Assembly: GCA_002898555.1 (NCBI GenBank)
Contig: BEHR01000005.1
Coordinates: forward strand, 48,081 to 112,080
From: a bacterium HR15
Lineage (GTDB): Bacteria > Armatimonadota > Fimbriimonadia > Fimbriimonadales > GBS-DC
Direction: 5' to 3'
DNA length: 64,000 nt
The notes beneath the pieces were generated by a model. It searched no databases. It was not told the DNA's origin and worked only from the letters and a program-made list of their open reading frames with translations. This document shows, one piece after another, positions 16,901 through 25,140 of the stretch. The translations under genes and the position numbers were made by a program. Position 1 is the first letter of the stretch; every line of letters starts with the position of its first letter.

Positions 16901-18241
16901 TTGCCGATTTTAGACGAGGAGACGGAAATGCTCATCGAGTCGCAGGCAGCGGTACGCGCGGGGCGGTTAGAGCGCGAGGCGCCCTATGCTGACCCGCTGG
17001 AGTTGGAGGACGAGAACCTGAGCCTGGAGGAGGTCGAGCCCATCGATGAGGAGCTAACCTCCATCGGGCTGGCTGGCATCGACCTGGATGAAGAGCTGGA
17101 GGAGGAACCCGATTTCTGGGGCGGGCTGGACGAAGAGACGCCCCATGAAGACGACAGCGTGGATGTAGAGTTGTGGATGCTCCAGAGCCGTCGCTCGCAG
17201 CTGCTCACTCCCGAGGAGGAGATTCGCTACGCACAGCAGGTACAAGAAGGCGAACGGCTGATGCGCATTCGGCGCGAACTCGCCGAGAAGCGTAAAGTGC
17301 CTCCTGAACAAATTGGCGAAGAGGAATGGGCAGCGGCGGCGGGGTTGCCCCCCTACGAACTTGCCTTCCGCCTGGAGGAAGCCGACGAGGCAAAGCGCAA
17401 GCTCATCGAATCGAACCTGCGGCTGGTGGTCAGCGTCGCGAAACGGTATGGCGCGCGCGGCGTCTCCATCGCCGACCTCATTCAGGAAGGAAATCTGGGG
17501 TTAATCCGCGCCGTGGAGAAGTTCGATCCAAACCGCGGCTTCCGCTTCAGCACCTATGCCACTTGGTGGATCCGGCGGGCCATTGCGCGCGCCATCATCA
17601 ATCACGGGCGCACCATCCGTATCCCCGTCTATGTCGCGGAGCTGATCAACAAGGTCATCAAGACCGAGCAGCGACTGCAGCAGATTCTGCAGCGCGAGCC
17701 GACCGACGAAGAGATCGCGGAGGAGATTGCCCGTGAGCGCGCTGCGCAGGAACTGCTCCAGATTCTGGGGCGCATGCCGACTGAAGAAGAGATTCGGCGC
17801 CATATCCCGAAGGTGAAGCGCCACATCACGCCGGAGCGGGTGCGCGAGATGCGCCGCGCCTCCATCGAACCCATCTCCATCGAAAGCCCTGTGGGCGAGC
17901 GGGAGAACGCAACGCTGGGCGAGTTCATCCCGTCGCAGGATATGCCCACACCCGCCGATGTGCTGGATCGGCTCATCCTGCGCGAACAGATCGACATGAT
18001 CTTGGAGAAGCTACAGCCCAAAGAGCGCGATGTGGTGCGCTTGCGCTTCGGACTGGATGACGGACAGCAGCGCACGCTCGAAGAGGTCGGTGCCGCCTTG
18101 GGCATTACTCGCGAGCGTGTGCGGCAACTGGAGCTGCGTGCCATGCGCAAGCTACGCCTCATCGGGGAGCGCATCGAAGACCTGCGGCGCAGCAAGGGGC
18201 TGGACTTAGAGCAGGCACTCGCCGAGATCCGCGAGATATAA
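16901..18241 (+). CDS. rpoD: primary RNA polymerase sigma factor (sigma-70, RpoD/SigA type)
   Basis: A 446-residue sigma factor. Residues 1-90 are highly acidic, like region 1.1. Region 1.2 includes [17 protein letters not shown]. Region 2 contains [20 protein letters not shown] then [32 protein letters not shown] and RTIRIPVY, the hallmarks of a primary sigma. Region 4 ends [20 protein letters not shown]. It directs housekeeping transcription. The start is TTG, supported by AGGAGGT nine bases upstream; there is no better ATG. A GGCAGCC...GGCTGCC hairpin (18248-18266) separates it from rex. Confidence 0.92.
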   Translation: MPILDEETEMLIESQAAVRAGRLEREAPYADPLELEDENLSLEEVEPIDEELTSIGLAGIDLDEELEEEPDFWGGLDEETPHEDDSVDVELWMLQSRRSQLLTPEEEIRYAQQVQEGERLMRIRRELAEKRKVPPEQIGEEEWAAAAGLPPYELAFRLEEADEAKRKLIESNLRLVVSVAKRYGARGVSIADLIQEGNLGLIRAVEKFDPNRGFRFSTYATWWIRRAIARAIINHGRTIRIPVYVAELINKVIKTEQRLQQILQREPTDEEIAEEIARERAAQELLQILGRMPTEEEIRRHIPKVKRHITPERVREMRRASIEPISIESPVGERENATLGEFIPSQDMPTPADVLDRLILREQIDMILEKLQPKERDVVRLRFGLDDGQQRTLEEVGAALGITRERVRQLELRAMRKLRLIGERIEDLRRSKGLDLEQALAEIREI

Positions 18242-18289
18242 GCAAGCGGCAGCCCCTGCGGCTGCCCCTCTCGCCGTTTGCCCAAAACC

Positions 18290-19015
18290 ATGACGGAGAC
18301 ACGCGTACCCACTCCGACTCTGGAAAGGCTGGCGACCTACCTGCGGGTGCTGCTGGATGCACGCGAGGCAGGTGTCCAGACCCTTTCTTCACGCGATATC
18401 GAGCGACTGTCCGGCATTAGCGCGGCACAGTTCCGCAAAGATCTCTCCTACTTCGGCGAGTTCGGCAAGCCGGGCGTCGGCTACTCCACTCAACAGCTCA
18501 TCGAGTGCATCGAGCGCATCTTGCGCCTTGATCGCGAGCAACCGATGCTGCTGGTGGGCGCTGGCAATTTGGGCGCGGCGCTGGTAGGCTATCCTAACTT
18601 CCGCGCACACCGTTTCCGCATCGCAGCAGTTTTCGATAACAACTTCGTCAAAATTGGGCGACCCTTTGGCGATTTAATCATCGAAGACATCGCCCGCCTG
18701 AAAGAGGTCAACGCGCAGATCGGGGCGCAAATCGCGATTATCGCCGTGCCCGCCAACGCCGCGCAGGAGGTGGCAGAGCAGCTGGTGGACGCCGGCATTC
18801 GTGCCATCCTGAACTTTGCGCCCACCAGCCTCAAAGTGCCCCCATGGGTCTATGTGCGCAATGTCTCCTTCTTACAGGAACTGGCGGTGCTCTCTTATCA
18901 TCTGGCGCAGGAACCAAAGCATTCGCGCGATGGCTGGACAGGGGAACTCCCTTCCGAACCCACTCGTCCTGCATCCCTCGCCGCTCGTGTGAAGGAGACA
19001 AGCGATGCAATATGA
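18290..19015 (+). CDS. rex: redox-sensing transcriptional repressor Rex
   Basis: A 241-residue repressor that senses the NADH/NAD+ ratio. The N-terminal winged helix contains LSSRDIERLSGISAAQFRKD and LSYFGEFGKPGVGYS, diagnostic of Rex. The Rossmann domain follows with LVGAGNLGAALVGY near residue 86 and an NFAPTSLKVP segment near the C-terminus. Rex usually controls fermentation and respiration genes. Here it precedes nadB with an 11-bp overlap, linking NAD sensing with NAD synthesis. A TTG at 18278 is an alternative start. Confidence 0.93.
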   Translation: MTETRVPTPTLERLATYLRVLLDAREAGVQTLSSRDIERLSGISAAQFRKDLSYFGEFGKPGVGYSTQQLIECIERILRLDREQPMLLVGAGNLGAALVGYPNFRAHRFRIAAVFDNNFVKIGRPFGDLIIEDIARLKEVNAQIGAQIAIIAVPANAAQEVAEQLVDAGIRAILNFAPTSLKVPPWVYVRNVSFLQELAVLSYHLAQEPKHSRDGWTGELPSEPTRPASLAARVKETSDAI

Positions 19016-20606
19016 CTTTCTCGTGCTGGGCAGTGGCATCGCAGGTCTGACCTTCGCCCTGAACGCCGCTCGAACGGGTTCTGTAGCGGTTATTACCAAG
19101 AAACAGCGCTCCGAATCGAACACGAACTATGCCCAGGGCGGCATTGCTGCCGCGATGGGACCCGATGACACATGGGAACTCCATCTACAGGACACCCTGA
19201 CTGCCGGCGCGGGACTGTGCGACCCTGAAGCGGTGCGGGTGCTGGTGCAAAATGGTCCGCGCGTGGTGGAATGGCTTATTGCGCTGGGCGCGCAGTTTGA
19301 CCGAAATCCCGATGGTTCGCTGGCGTTAGGGCGTGAGGGAGGACATTCACGCAACCGCATCGTGCACGCCGCCGACCACACCGGCTACGAGATCGAGCGC
19401 ACCCTGCTGCGTGCCGTGCGCCATACACCCCATATCACCTTGCTGGAACACTACTTCGTGCTGGACCTCATGACGGAAGAGGGCGAGTGCGTCGGGGTGC
19501 ATGTGTTGGACACGCTTACGGGCGACTTGTTCGATATTCAGGCAGAAGCGGTGTTGCTGGCAACAGGCGGTTGTGGACAAGTCTATCTCCATACGAGCAA
19601 CCCGCTGATTGCCACGGGGGACGGCATCGCGATGGGCTGGCGCGCCGGCGCAACCATCGCCAATATGGAATTTATCCAGTTCCATCCGACCACGCTCTAT
19701 GTGCCGACGCCGGAGGCACAAGCGTTTCTGATCTCGGAGGCGGTGCGAGGCGAGGGGGGTATTCTCAAGCGGCGCGACGGCTACCGCTTCATGCCCGATT
19801 ATGACCCGCGCGCCGAGTTAGCCCCGCGCGATATCGTTGCCCGTGCCATCGATGCCGAGCTGAAAAAGACGGGCGACCCGTTTGTCTATCTCGACATTAC
19901 TCACCTCAGTCCCGACTTTATCAAGCAGCGGTTCCCCACGATCTATGAGCGTTGCCTGGCACACGGCATCGATATCACGCGCGAGCCAATCCCTGTGGTG
20001 CCCGCGGCACACTATGTCTGCGGTGGGGTCTGGACCGACCTCTGGGGACGCACCACCGTGAAGCGGCTGTATGCCTGCGGCGAAGTCGCCTGCACGGGTG
20101 TGCATGGCGCGAACCGGCTGGCAAGCAATTCCCTGCTGGAGGCGCTGGTGTTTGCCGAGCGTGCGGCGCAGCACGCCAGTACCCGCCTGTACGAGCCGCC
20201 GCCGACACCGCCCGCGCTCTCCTCTGGCATCTCTGCCCCATTAGACCCGTCCAACTCGTCCGAACCGCTCGATTGGGCAGCCACGCGCCTGCACATCCGC
20301 CAATTGATGCAGGCGAAGGTGGGCATCGTGCGTCAGATGGAGCGACTGAAGCAGGCGCAGGCAGTACTCAGCGACTATCTCGCCCAAATCGAGGCGCGTT
20401 ATCGGGTTCAAACGCCCACGGTGGTCGTCTGTGAAACGCGCAACATTGCCACTTGCGCTTGGCTCATCACGGAGTGCGCCCTTCGTCGACGCGAAAGCCG
20501 TGGACTGCACTATGTGCTGGACTATCCCGAAACGCGCCCCGAACTGGCTTATCCCACCCTGCTCTGTCGCTCCCATTCGCCAGTCGCTATCCGCCACTCG
20601 CCATGA
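19005..20606 (+). CDS. nadB: L-aspartate oxidase
   Basis: A 533-residue FAD enzyme that oxidises L-aspartate to iminoaspartate, the first step of de novo NAD synthesis. It has the FAD Rossmann motif VLGSGIAGLTFALNAA at the N-terminus, then QGGIAAAMGPDDTWELH, EFIQFHPT and ACGEVACTGVHGANRLASNS, all conserved in NadB/SdhA flavoproteins. The C-terminus ends SHSPVAIRHSP, encoded by four heptanucleotide repeats (20575-20602), probably an added tail. A GAAGGAG site lies upstream. nadA and nadC are not adjacent. The stop overlaps the PII-like start (ATGA). Confidence 0.93.
   Translation: MQYDFLVLGSGIAGLTFALNAARTGSVAVITKKQRSESNTNYAQGGIAAAMGPDDTWELHLQDTLTAGAGLCDPEAVRVLVQNGPRVVEWLIALGAQFDRNPDGSLALGREGGHSRNRIVHAADHTGYEIERTLLRAVRHTPHITLLEHYFVLDLMTEEGECVGVHVLDTLTGDLFDIQAEAVLLATGGCGQVYLHTSNPLIATGDGIAMGWRAGATIANMEFIQFHPTTLYVPTPEAQAFLISEAVRGEGGILKRRDGYRFMPDYDPRAELAPRDIVARAIDAELKKTGDPFVYLDITHLSPDFIKQRFPTIYERCLAHGIDITREPIPVVPAAHYVCGGVWTDLWGRTTVKRLYACGEVACTGVHGANRLASNSLLEALVFAERAAQHASTRLYEPPPTPPALSSGISAPLDPSNSSEPLDWAATRLHIRQLMQAKVGIVRQMERLKQAQAVLSDYLAQIEARYRVQTPTVVVCETRNIATCAWLITECALRRRESRGLHYVLDYPETRPELAYPTLLCRSHSPVAIRHSP
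20575..20602 (+). repeat. heptanucleotide repeat tract at the 3' end of nadB
   Basis: Four 7-bp units in a row: ATTCGCC, AGTCGCT, ATCCGCC, ACTCGCC. The tract ends exactly at the ATG of the next gene. The same unit series occurs at 26785-26819 (reverse strand), and related series at 37144-37176 and 48675-48733. Confidence 0.75.
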
Positions 20607-20938
20607 AAAAGATCGATTGTATCCTGCGCCCGCATAAGCTGGAAGAGGTCAAAACCGCGCTGAGCGAGCTGGGCATTACGGGCATGACGGTCAGCGAAGT
20701 GCGCGGCTGCGGCAGCTCCCCATCCGAGCCAGGCAGCATAGGCGAAGCGGTGCTGATCCGACTGCCCATGCGCCTGCGCCTCGAAATGGTTGTGCCGGAT
20801 GAGATGGTCGAGCCTATCATCGAAACTATCCTACGCCACGCCCGTACAGGTCAATCCGACGATGGCAAAATATTTGTGTTGCCCTATCAGGAAGCAATCC
20901 GCGTCCGCACCGAAGAGCGAGGCGAGGCGGCTTTGTGA
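20603..20938 (+). CDS. PII-like nitrogen regulatory protein
   Basis: A 111-residue protein with PII architecture: MKKIDCILRPHKLEEVKTAL at the N-terminus, GITGMTVSEVRGCG leading into the T-loop, and a C-terminal DDGKIFVLPYQEAIRVRTEE. PII proteins bind ATP/ADP and 2-oxoglutarate and control partner proteins. The T-loop (SSPSEPGSIGEAVLIRLPMR) lacks the Tyr normally uridylylated and the usual RQKGHTE stretch, so partner choice or regulation is probably altered. It is coupled to nadB through an ATGA overlap; no amtB or glnA is nearby. Confidence 0.88.
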   Translation: MKKIDCILRPHKLEEVKTALSELGITGMTVSEVRGCGSSPSEPGSIGEAVLIRLPMRLRLEMVVPDEMVEPIIETILRHARTGQSDDGKIFVLPYQEAIRVRTEERGEAAL

Positions 20939-20950
20939 GCGTATATCCCT

Positions 20951-21135
20951 GAAGGGTGTTCGAAAGGTCCGCCAAACCGCTGGAGGGCAAGCCTCCCGAC
21001 GAGCCAAAAAAACTTGCAACTGGAGGGCAAGCCTATGGGCGTGTAGGGGCAGACACGCATGTCTGTTAACTCGGCAGGCAGCCCCGTCCTTCAGCGAGCC
21101 GCATGAATTTTCGAACAGCCTCCATCCCCTTGACA
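20951..21135. mobile_element. MITE-like repeat element, copy A
   Basis: The left end GAAGGGTGTTCGAAAGG and the right end TTTTCGAACAGCCTCCA are imperfect inverted repeats, matching the ends of the element at 55561-55787. Internal pieces (CTGGAGGGCAAGCCT, GGCGTGTAGGGGCAG) recur at 37190-37220. No coding capacity is visible. The right end runs directly into a TTGACA hexamer used by the rhodanese-gene promoter. Confidence 0.55.
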
Positions 21136-21159
21136 AAACTGTCCACCGGCAGGTAATAT
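21130..21159 (+). promoter_or_regulatory. rhodanese-gene promoter
   Basis: TTGACA (21130-21135), an 18-bp spacer and TAATAT (21154-21159), 31 bp before the start codon. The -35 lies exactly at the end of repeat element A. Confidence 0.65.
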
Positions 21160-21176
21160 TTAGCCACTCTAAATAT
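21156..21176. promoter_or_regulatory. palindromic operator ATATTTAG-N5-CTAAATAT
   Basis: A perfect 8-bp inverted repeat with a 5-bp centre overlaps the -10 and the expected transcription start of the rhodanese gene, the right place for a repressor site. A near-identical palindrome (TTTAG-CCACG-CTAAA) lies in the origin region at 10982-10996. The regulator is unknown; ArsR-type persulfide sensors use AT-rich palindromes at sulfurtransferase genes. Confidence 0.5.
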
Positions 21177-21189
21177 CGGAGGTGAAGCA

Positions 21190-22080
21190 ATGGGTACACA
21201 AGGACATACTGGGGTGCTGGTCTCAACGGACTGGGTGCAAGAGCATCTGAACGATCCGACGATTCGGATCGTGGAGGTAGATGTCGACACAACGGCCTAC
21301 GAGCAAGGGCACATCCCCGGCGCTCTTGCCTTCAACTGGCAGACGCAACTGCAAGATCCGATTCGGCGCGACATTATCTCCAAGCACGACTTGGAGCGAC
21401 TGCTAAGTGAACTGGGCATCGGCAATGACCACCTCATCGTGCTGTATGGCGACAACAATAACTGGTTCGCTGCTTATGCTTTTTGGCTGTTGAGGCTATA
21501 CGGACATGAGCGGCTGGCGCTGATGGATGGTGGACGCAAGAAGTGGCTGGCAGAGGGGCGACCCATCACGACCGAAGTGCTTCGTTACCCCCGCACCGAA
21601 TATCGTGCGAAGGATCCTGACTTGTCGTTGCGCGCTTTCTATCCGCAGGTGCGTGAGCGCATTGGTCGCCCTGATGTCGCGCTGGTCGATGTGCGTTCAC
21701 CTCAGGAGTACACGGGCGAGATTCTGGCGCCGCCCGGCTTGATGGAAACGGCACAACGCGGTGGACATATCCCCGGGGCACGCAATATTCCCTGGTCGAC
21801 AGCGGTGCGCGAGGACGGAACTTTCAAATCGCCTGAGGAGTTGCGTCAGCTCTACACCTCCCAAAGCGTCACCCCTGACAAGGAGGTGATTGCTTACTGC
21901 CGGATTGGCGAGCGATCTTCACACACCTGGTTTGTGCTGAAGTACCTGCTGGGTTATCCGAATGTGCGCAATTACGACGGCAGCTGGACGGAATGGGGCA
22001 ATATCGTGGGCGCACCGATCGAGCGCGAGGCACCAACTGCCCTCCATGGCGGCACAAGCGACGCCCCATGTCCACAATAG
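21190..22080 (+). CDS. rhodanese-type sulfurtransferase
   Basis: A 296-residue protein with two rhodanese domains: an N-terminal inactive domain ([20 protein letters not shown]) and a C-terminal catalytic domain. The active-site loop is CRIGERSS near residue 237, the form seen in thiosulfate:cyanide sulfurtransferases, and [10 protein letters not shown] is also conserved. It transfers sulfane sulfur from thiosulfate or mercaptopyruvate to a thiophilic acceptor. It is probably cytoplasmic, as no signal peptide is seen. The GGAGGTGAAGCA site fixes the start. An operator-like palindrome covers its promoter. Confidence 0.92.
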   Translation: MGTQGHTGVLVSTDWVQEHLNDPTIRIVEVDVDTTAYEQGHIPGALAFNWQTQLQDPIRRDIISKHDLERLLSELGIGNDHLIVLYGDNNNWFAAYAFWLLRLYGHERLALMDGGRKKWLAEGRPITTEVLRYPRTEYRAKDPDLSLRAFYPQVRERIGRPDVALVDVRSPQEYTGEILAPPGLMETAQRGGHIPGARNIPWSTAVREDGTFKSPEELRQLYTSQSVTPDKEVIAYCRIGERSSHTWFVLKYLLGYPNVRNYDGSWTEWGNIVGAPIEREAPTALHGGTSDAPCPQ

Positions 22081-22090
22081 CTCTCTTCGT

Positions 22091-22118
22091 GGGCGACGGC
22101 AGGAATGCCGTCGCCCCC
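22091..22118. terminator. GC-rich hairpin after the rhodanese gene
   Basis: GGGCGACGGCA and TGCCGTCGCCC form an 11-bp stem around a short loop just after the rhodanese stop codon. There is no T-run, so it may be an RNA-stabilising or dispersed hairpin rather than a terminator. Confidence 0.5.
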
Positions 22119-22143
22119 AGAGAAAGCATGCGGGTGAGCAGCG

Positions 22144-23124
22144 ATGAGTGTCAGGAATCGGACCGAGACCAGAAAGCACGGCTCTGCGGAACCGCCCATT
22201 CGGGTGCGTGTGCTGGTGCTGAACTTCGACCCGCGGGTGTCCACCGAAGGCAACAAGCCGTTGCATGTCGTGCTGGGCTGGAACAATCCACGCCACCTGG
22301 CACAAGAGTATATTCGGGATGTGCGGGATGCCAGCTGCGGACTGGTGCGCTACATAATCGTTGAGTGGCGCGATATCGACGGCTTTCCTGTCAAGACTGA
22401 CGGTTTCGTCTACTCGGTTGAGCAATTCCTGAGATGCTGGCGTGAACAGAAAGGCTGGCATGAACCCGATGGCGCCGATTATGAGCGGGTGCTCAAAGCG
22501 CAGGGCGTGGATAAATTCATTAACGCCAACAAAATCGACGAGGTCTGGTTATTTGGTGCGCCCTATATGGGCTTCTGGGAATCGGCGATGGCGGGACCCG
22601 GTGCGTTCTATATCAATGGCGGGGTTTACGATCGGTTTCCCACACGCCGCCCCTTCGCGATTATGGGTTTCAGCTATGAGCGGGGTGTTGCGGAAATGCT
22701 ACACAACCTCTGCCACCGCACGGAAAGTACCATGGCGCGCATCTATGGGGGGTGGGAAGCGGACAAACTGACCACTCACTGGGCGCGATTCGCTGCCAAC
22801 GCGCACCAATCGGGTGGTTACGCAGGCGTCGGCTCATGCCATTATCCACCCAATGCCGAGAAGGACTATGACTATGCCAATCCACGCACGGTACTGAGCA
22901 CCGCCGAAGACTGGTTGAACTACCCGAACCTGACGGGCAAGAAGACGCCTGTGAACTGTGAAAGCTGGGGCGGACCCGACTACCACCGCAACTACATGCG
23001 CTGGTGGTTCCGCCATCTACCTCGTGCGCCGGGCATCCATCCACAGGATGGACGGCTGAACAACTGGTGGCGCTATGTCTTTGAGTTTACATGCTATGAT
23101 GAGCGTGGACGCCCGCTAAAATAA
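22144..23124 (+). CDS. conserved protein of unknown function
   Basis: A 326-residue protein without a signal peptide. Notable stretches are VLNFDPRVSTEGNKPLHVVL, YIVEWRDIDGFPVKTDGF-like strands, DEVWLFGAPYMGFWESAMAG, and near the C-terminus NCESWGGPDYHRNYMRWWFRH and NNWWRYV. Similar sequences occur as uncharacterised proteins or secreted domains in Actinobacteria and Chloroflexota, by recollection of the family pattern. The many conserved Trp, His and Asp residues suggest an enzyme, perhaps acting on carbohydrate, but this is not established. The next gene starts 4 bp after its stop. Confidence 0.7.
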   Translation: MSVRNRTETRKHGSAEPPIRVRVLVLNFDPRVSTEGNKPLHVVLGWNNPRHLAQEYIRDVRDASCGLVRYIIVEWRDIDGFPVKTDGFVYSVEQFLRCWREQKGWHEPDGADYERVLKAQGVDKFINANKIDEVWLFGAPYMGFWESAMAGPGAFYINGGVYDRFPTRRPFAIMGFSYERGVAEMLHNLCHRTESTMARIYGGWEADKLTTHWARFAANAHQSGGYAGVGSCHYPPNAEKDYDYANPRTVLSTAEDWLNYPNLTGKKTPVNCESWGGPDYHRNYMRWWFRHLPRAPGIHPQDGRLNNWWRYVFEFTCYDERGRPLK

Positions 23125-23128
23125 GGGG

Positions 23129-23989
23129 ATGAATCCATCGAGTTTCTGCGCGTATGGCGCGGAGCAGACATTGGCTGCCGTGGAGCAGCTCGAACAGGTC
23201 GGGCAAATGAGGCCGCTCCTTAATGAGGTGGAACGGGCACGGCGGGCAGCAGTGCGGTTGCAGGCATGCCTGACCCTATTTGCCCCGTGTTTTCCGCCCT
23301 TGCGTATCGCCTTCTGGAAGCGACGCCTGCGTCGCCTAATCCGCGCCCTGAACGCCCTGAGCGACCATCTACACTTGATGGCGTCCATCCAAGCAGGGAG
23401 TCGACTCCATTTGCGCTTGCAACAGCGCATCGAAAATCTCCAGGAGAAGGCGCAACAGGCGTGGGAACGCCTGCACAGGGAACATATTCCGAACGAGATT
23501 CGGGGGTTGGCGAAGCGACGACAAGCAAGGGGCAAATTGCAGGAAGCCGATGACACACTGAAGGAGTATGCGCGGGCGCGATGGAGGGAACTTGCGCGGG
23601 TGAACCTGAAGGGCGAACCAGCAGGACCAGCCGCACAGAGCAAACTGCCCTTCAATAGCCATCCCGTCGAAGTGTGCTGGGGGCGATGGCAGCTGATGGT
23701 GGAGGTCGCCAAGATGCTGGCACCGCTCCTCCAAGAGGAACTGCCGATGCAGACATTGCAGGCACACTATCGCGAACTCAGCAAGCAACGGTTTCGAGCC
23801 CGCGCGGTAGAGCTGCTTATGCAACTCAAAGAGGCGGAACGCGCCCTCACGCTACATTACCAGGGGCATCTGCGCGGCTTCCGACGCATCGAGCGCGAGT
23901 TCGACCAGTGGATCCAGCATTTTCAGTCTGAAATGTCTGACTTGCCCGACCTGTCCGACTTACCCGACGAGCCTAACAAAGCCGATTGA
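23129..23989 (+). CDS. CHAD-like helical protein
   Basis: A 286-residue, almost entirely helical and Arg-rich protein. The N-terminal part (EVERARRAAVRLQACLTLFA, KRRLRRLIRALNALSDHLHL) resembles the CHAD domain, which binds polyphosphate granules through basic residues. The typical conserved histidines are mostly missing, so the match is distant. The C-terminus ends MSDLPDLSDLPDEP, encoded by an in-frame 9-bp repeat also seen at the end of recF. It follows the preceding gene by 4 bp and is probably cotranscribed. Confidence 0.55.
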   Translation: MNPSSFCAYGAEQTLAAVEQLEQVGQMRPLLNEVERARRAAVRLQACLTLFAPCFPPLRIAFWKRRLRRLIRALNALSDHLHLMASIQAGSRLHLRLQQRIENLQEKAQQAWERLHREHIPNEIRGLAKRRQARGKLQEADDTLKEYARARWRELARVNLKGEPAGPAAQSKLPFNSHPVEVCWGRWQLMVEVAKMLAPLLQEELPMQTLQAHYRELSKQRFRARAVELLMQLKEAERALTLHYQGHLRGFRRIEREFDQWIQHFQSEMSDLPDLSDLPDEPNKAD

Positions 23990-24009
23990 ACAATCGAGTG
24001 AGGCGGCTT

Positions 24010-25140
24010 ATGAACCGCGCGGTACAGAGATTTCCACTTGTCACTCCCCACAGGCTCATCGCCCTCCTCTATCTGGTGGCAAGTTTCGGCATGACTTTGC
24101 TCACCTCTGCGCTGCACTTTGACCGCGACCCACGCTCCTGCCTGGAGGCGATGTTGGATGGCAGTGCCCATCGCCCCTTTGTGACGCGTCGCCTCGTGCC
24201 CGATATGATAAAGACACTGACCCACTGGACGCCACAAGAGTGGCAGGTGCGCGTGGTGCAGCGCATCGACCCGCTGCCTGACCCGCTGCCACGGCTGTTG
24301 CTGGGGCGCAATCGGCAGGCTGCCTTCGCGCATCTGTTGTTGGTGCTGAGTGTGTGGGGGTGCTATTGGGGGGTGCTGTGGTTGTGGCGGGAGATGTTTC
24401 AGCGGCTTCTAACGGGTCAGAGAAATCGCGCAGGTCCAACGGATAAGATGATTCGTGCGGGCGTTTGGGGGCTGCCCCTGTTGGGGTTGGCGCTGGTCTA
24501 TCCACTGCTCAACTGGCGGCACGGTGTGCATCTCTATGACCCCGCCACCCTGCTACTCTATACGGCTGCCCTCTGGCTCTTTATGCACGGGACAAATTGG
24601 CTCGACGGGGGCTTTGCCCTCCAGCTAACCCTCCTTGCGTTCGCTGCATGGCACAAGGAGACAGCGGTGCTGCTCATTGTATGGTGGATAATCGCACAGG
24701 CACAATCTGCCCGAGAGGTCAGATGGCATCGCGTTGTGTGGATGCTCTTGGTCTATCTTGGGGTGCGCCTGTGGCTTGGGTGGCTCTATCGGGGGAACCC
24801 TGGCACAATCGTTGAGTTTTGGTTGCTGAAGGAGAACTTGCCCTTTCTGGCGTCGATATGGACCGGATTCAGTGGGCGGCATGTGCGCTTTCTGCTCATT
24901 TTGAGCATCGCCATTGGATTGCCTGCCTGGGGCTGGCGGCGGAAGCCGCTGCTGTTGCGCCGCATGATGCTGGCAGGGCTGGTCGTGATGGGCATTCCCT
25001 GGCTCACCTTCGGCATTTTAGATGAGTTTCGCGCCCTTCTGGAGCTTTATCCTCTGTGGCTGATGTTGTGTATGCCGGGCGGATACTCTTTACCGTCCAC
25101 CACTGCGACGGCACCTTCGGGAATGGTCAACCGAAGCTGA
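24010..25140 (+). CDS. polytopic membrane protein, function unknown
   Basis: A 376-residue protein with about nine predicted transmembrane segments, for example LIALLYLVASFGMTLLTSAL and WRHGVHLYDPATLLLYTAAL. The pattern and the periplasmic acidic loop after the first helix (HFDRDPRSC) resemble GT-C-type glycosyltransferases or EpsG-like membrane proteins, but no diagnostic motif is clear. The ATG at 24010 follows GTGAGGCGGCTT; a TTG at 23986 is possible. Its last ~30 codons overlap the convergent rhamnosidase gene by 94 bp. Confidence 0.7.
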   Translation: MNRAVQRFPLVTPHRLIALLYLVASFGMTLLTSALHFDRDPRSCLEAMLDGSAHRPFVTRRLVPDMIKTLTHWTPQEWQVRVVQRIDPLPDPLPRLLLGRNRQAAFAHLLLVLSVWGCYWGVLWLWREMFQRLLTGQRNRAGPTDKMIRAGVWGLPLLGLALVYPLLNWRHGVHLYDPATLLLYTAALWLFMHGTNWLDGGFALQLTLLAFAAWHKETAVLLIVWWIIAQAQSAREVRWHRVVWMLLVYLGVRLWLGWLYRGNPGTIVEFWLLKENLPFLASIWTGFSGRHVRFLLILSIAIGLPAWGWRRKPLLLRRMMLAGLVVMGIPWLTFGILDEFRALLELYPLWLMLCMPGGYSLPSTTATAPSGMVNRS

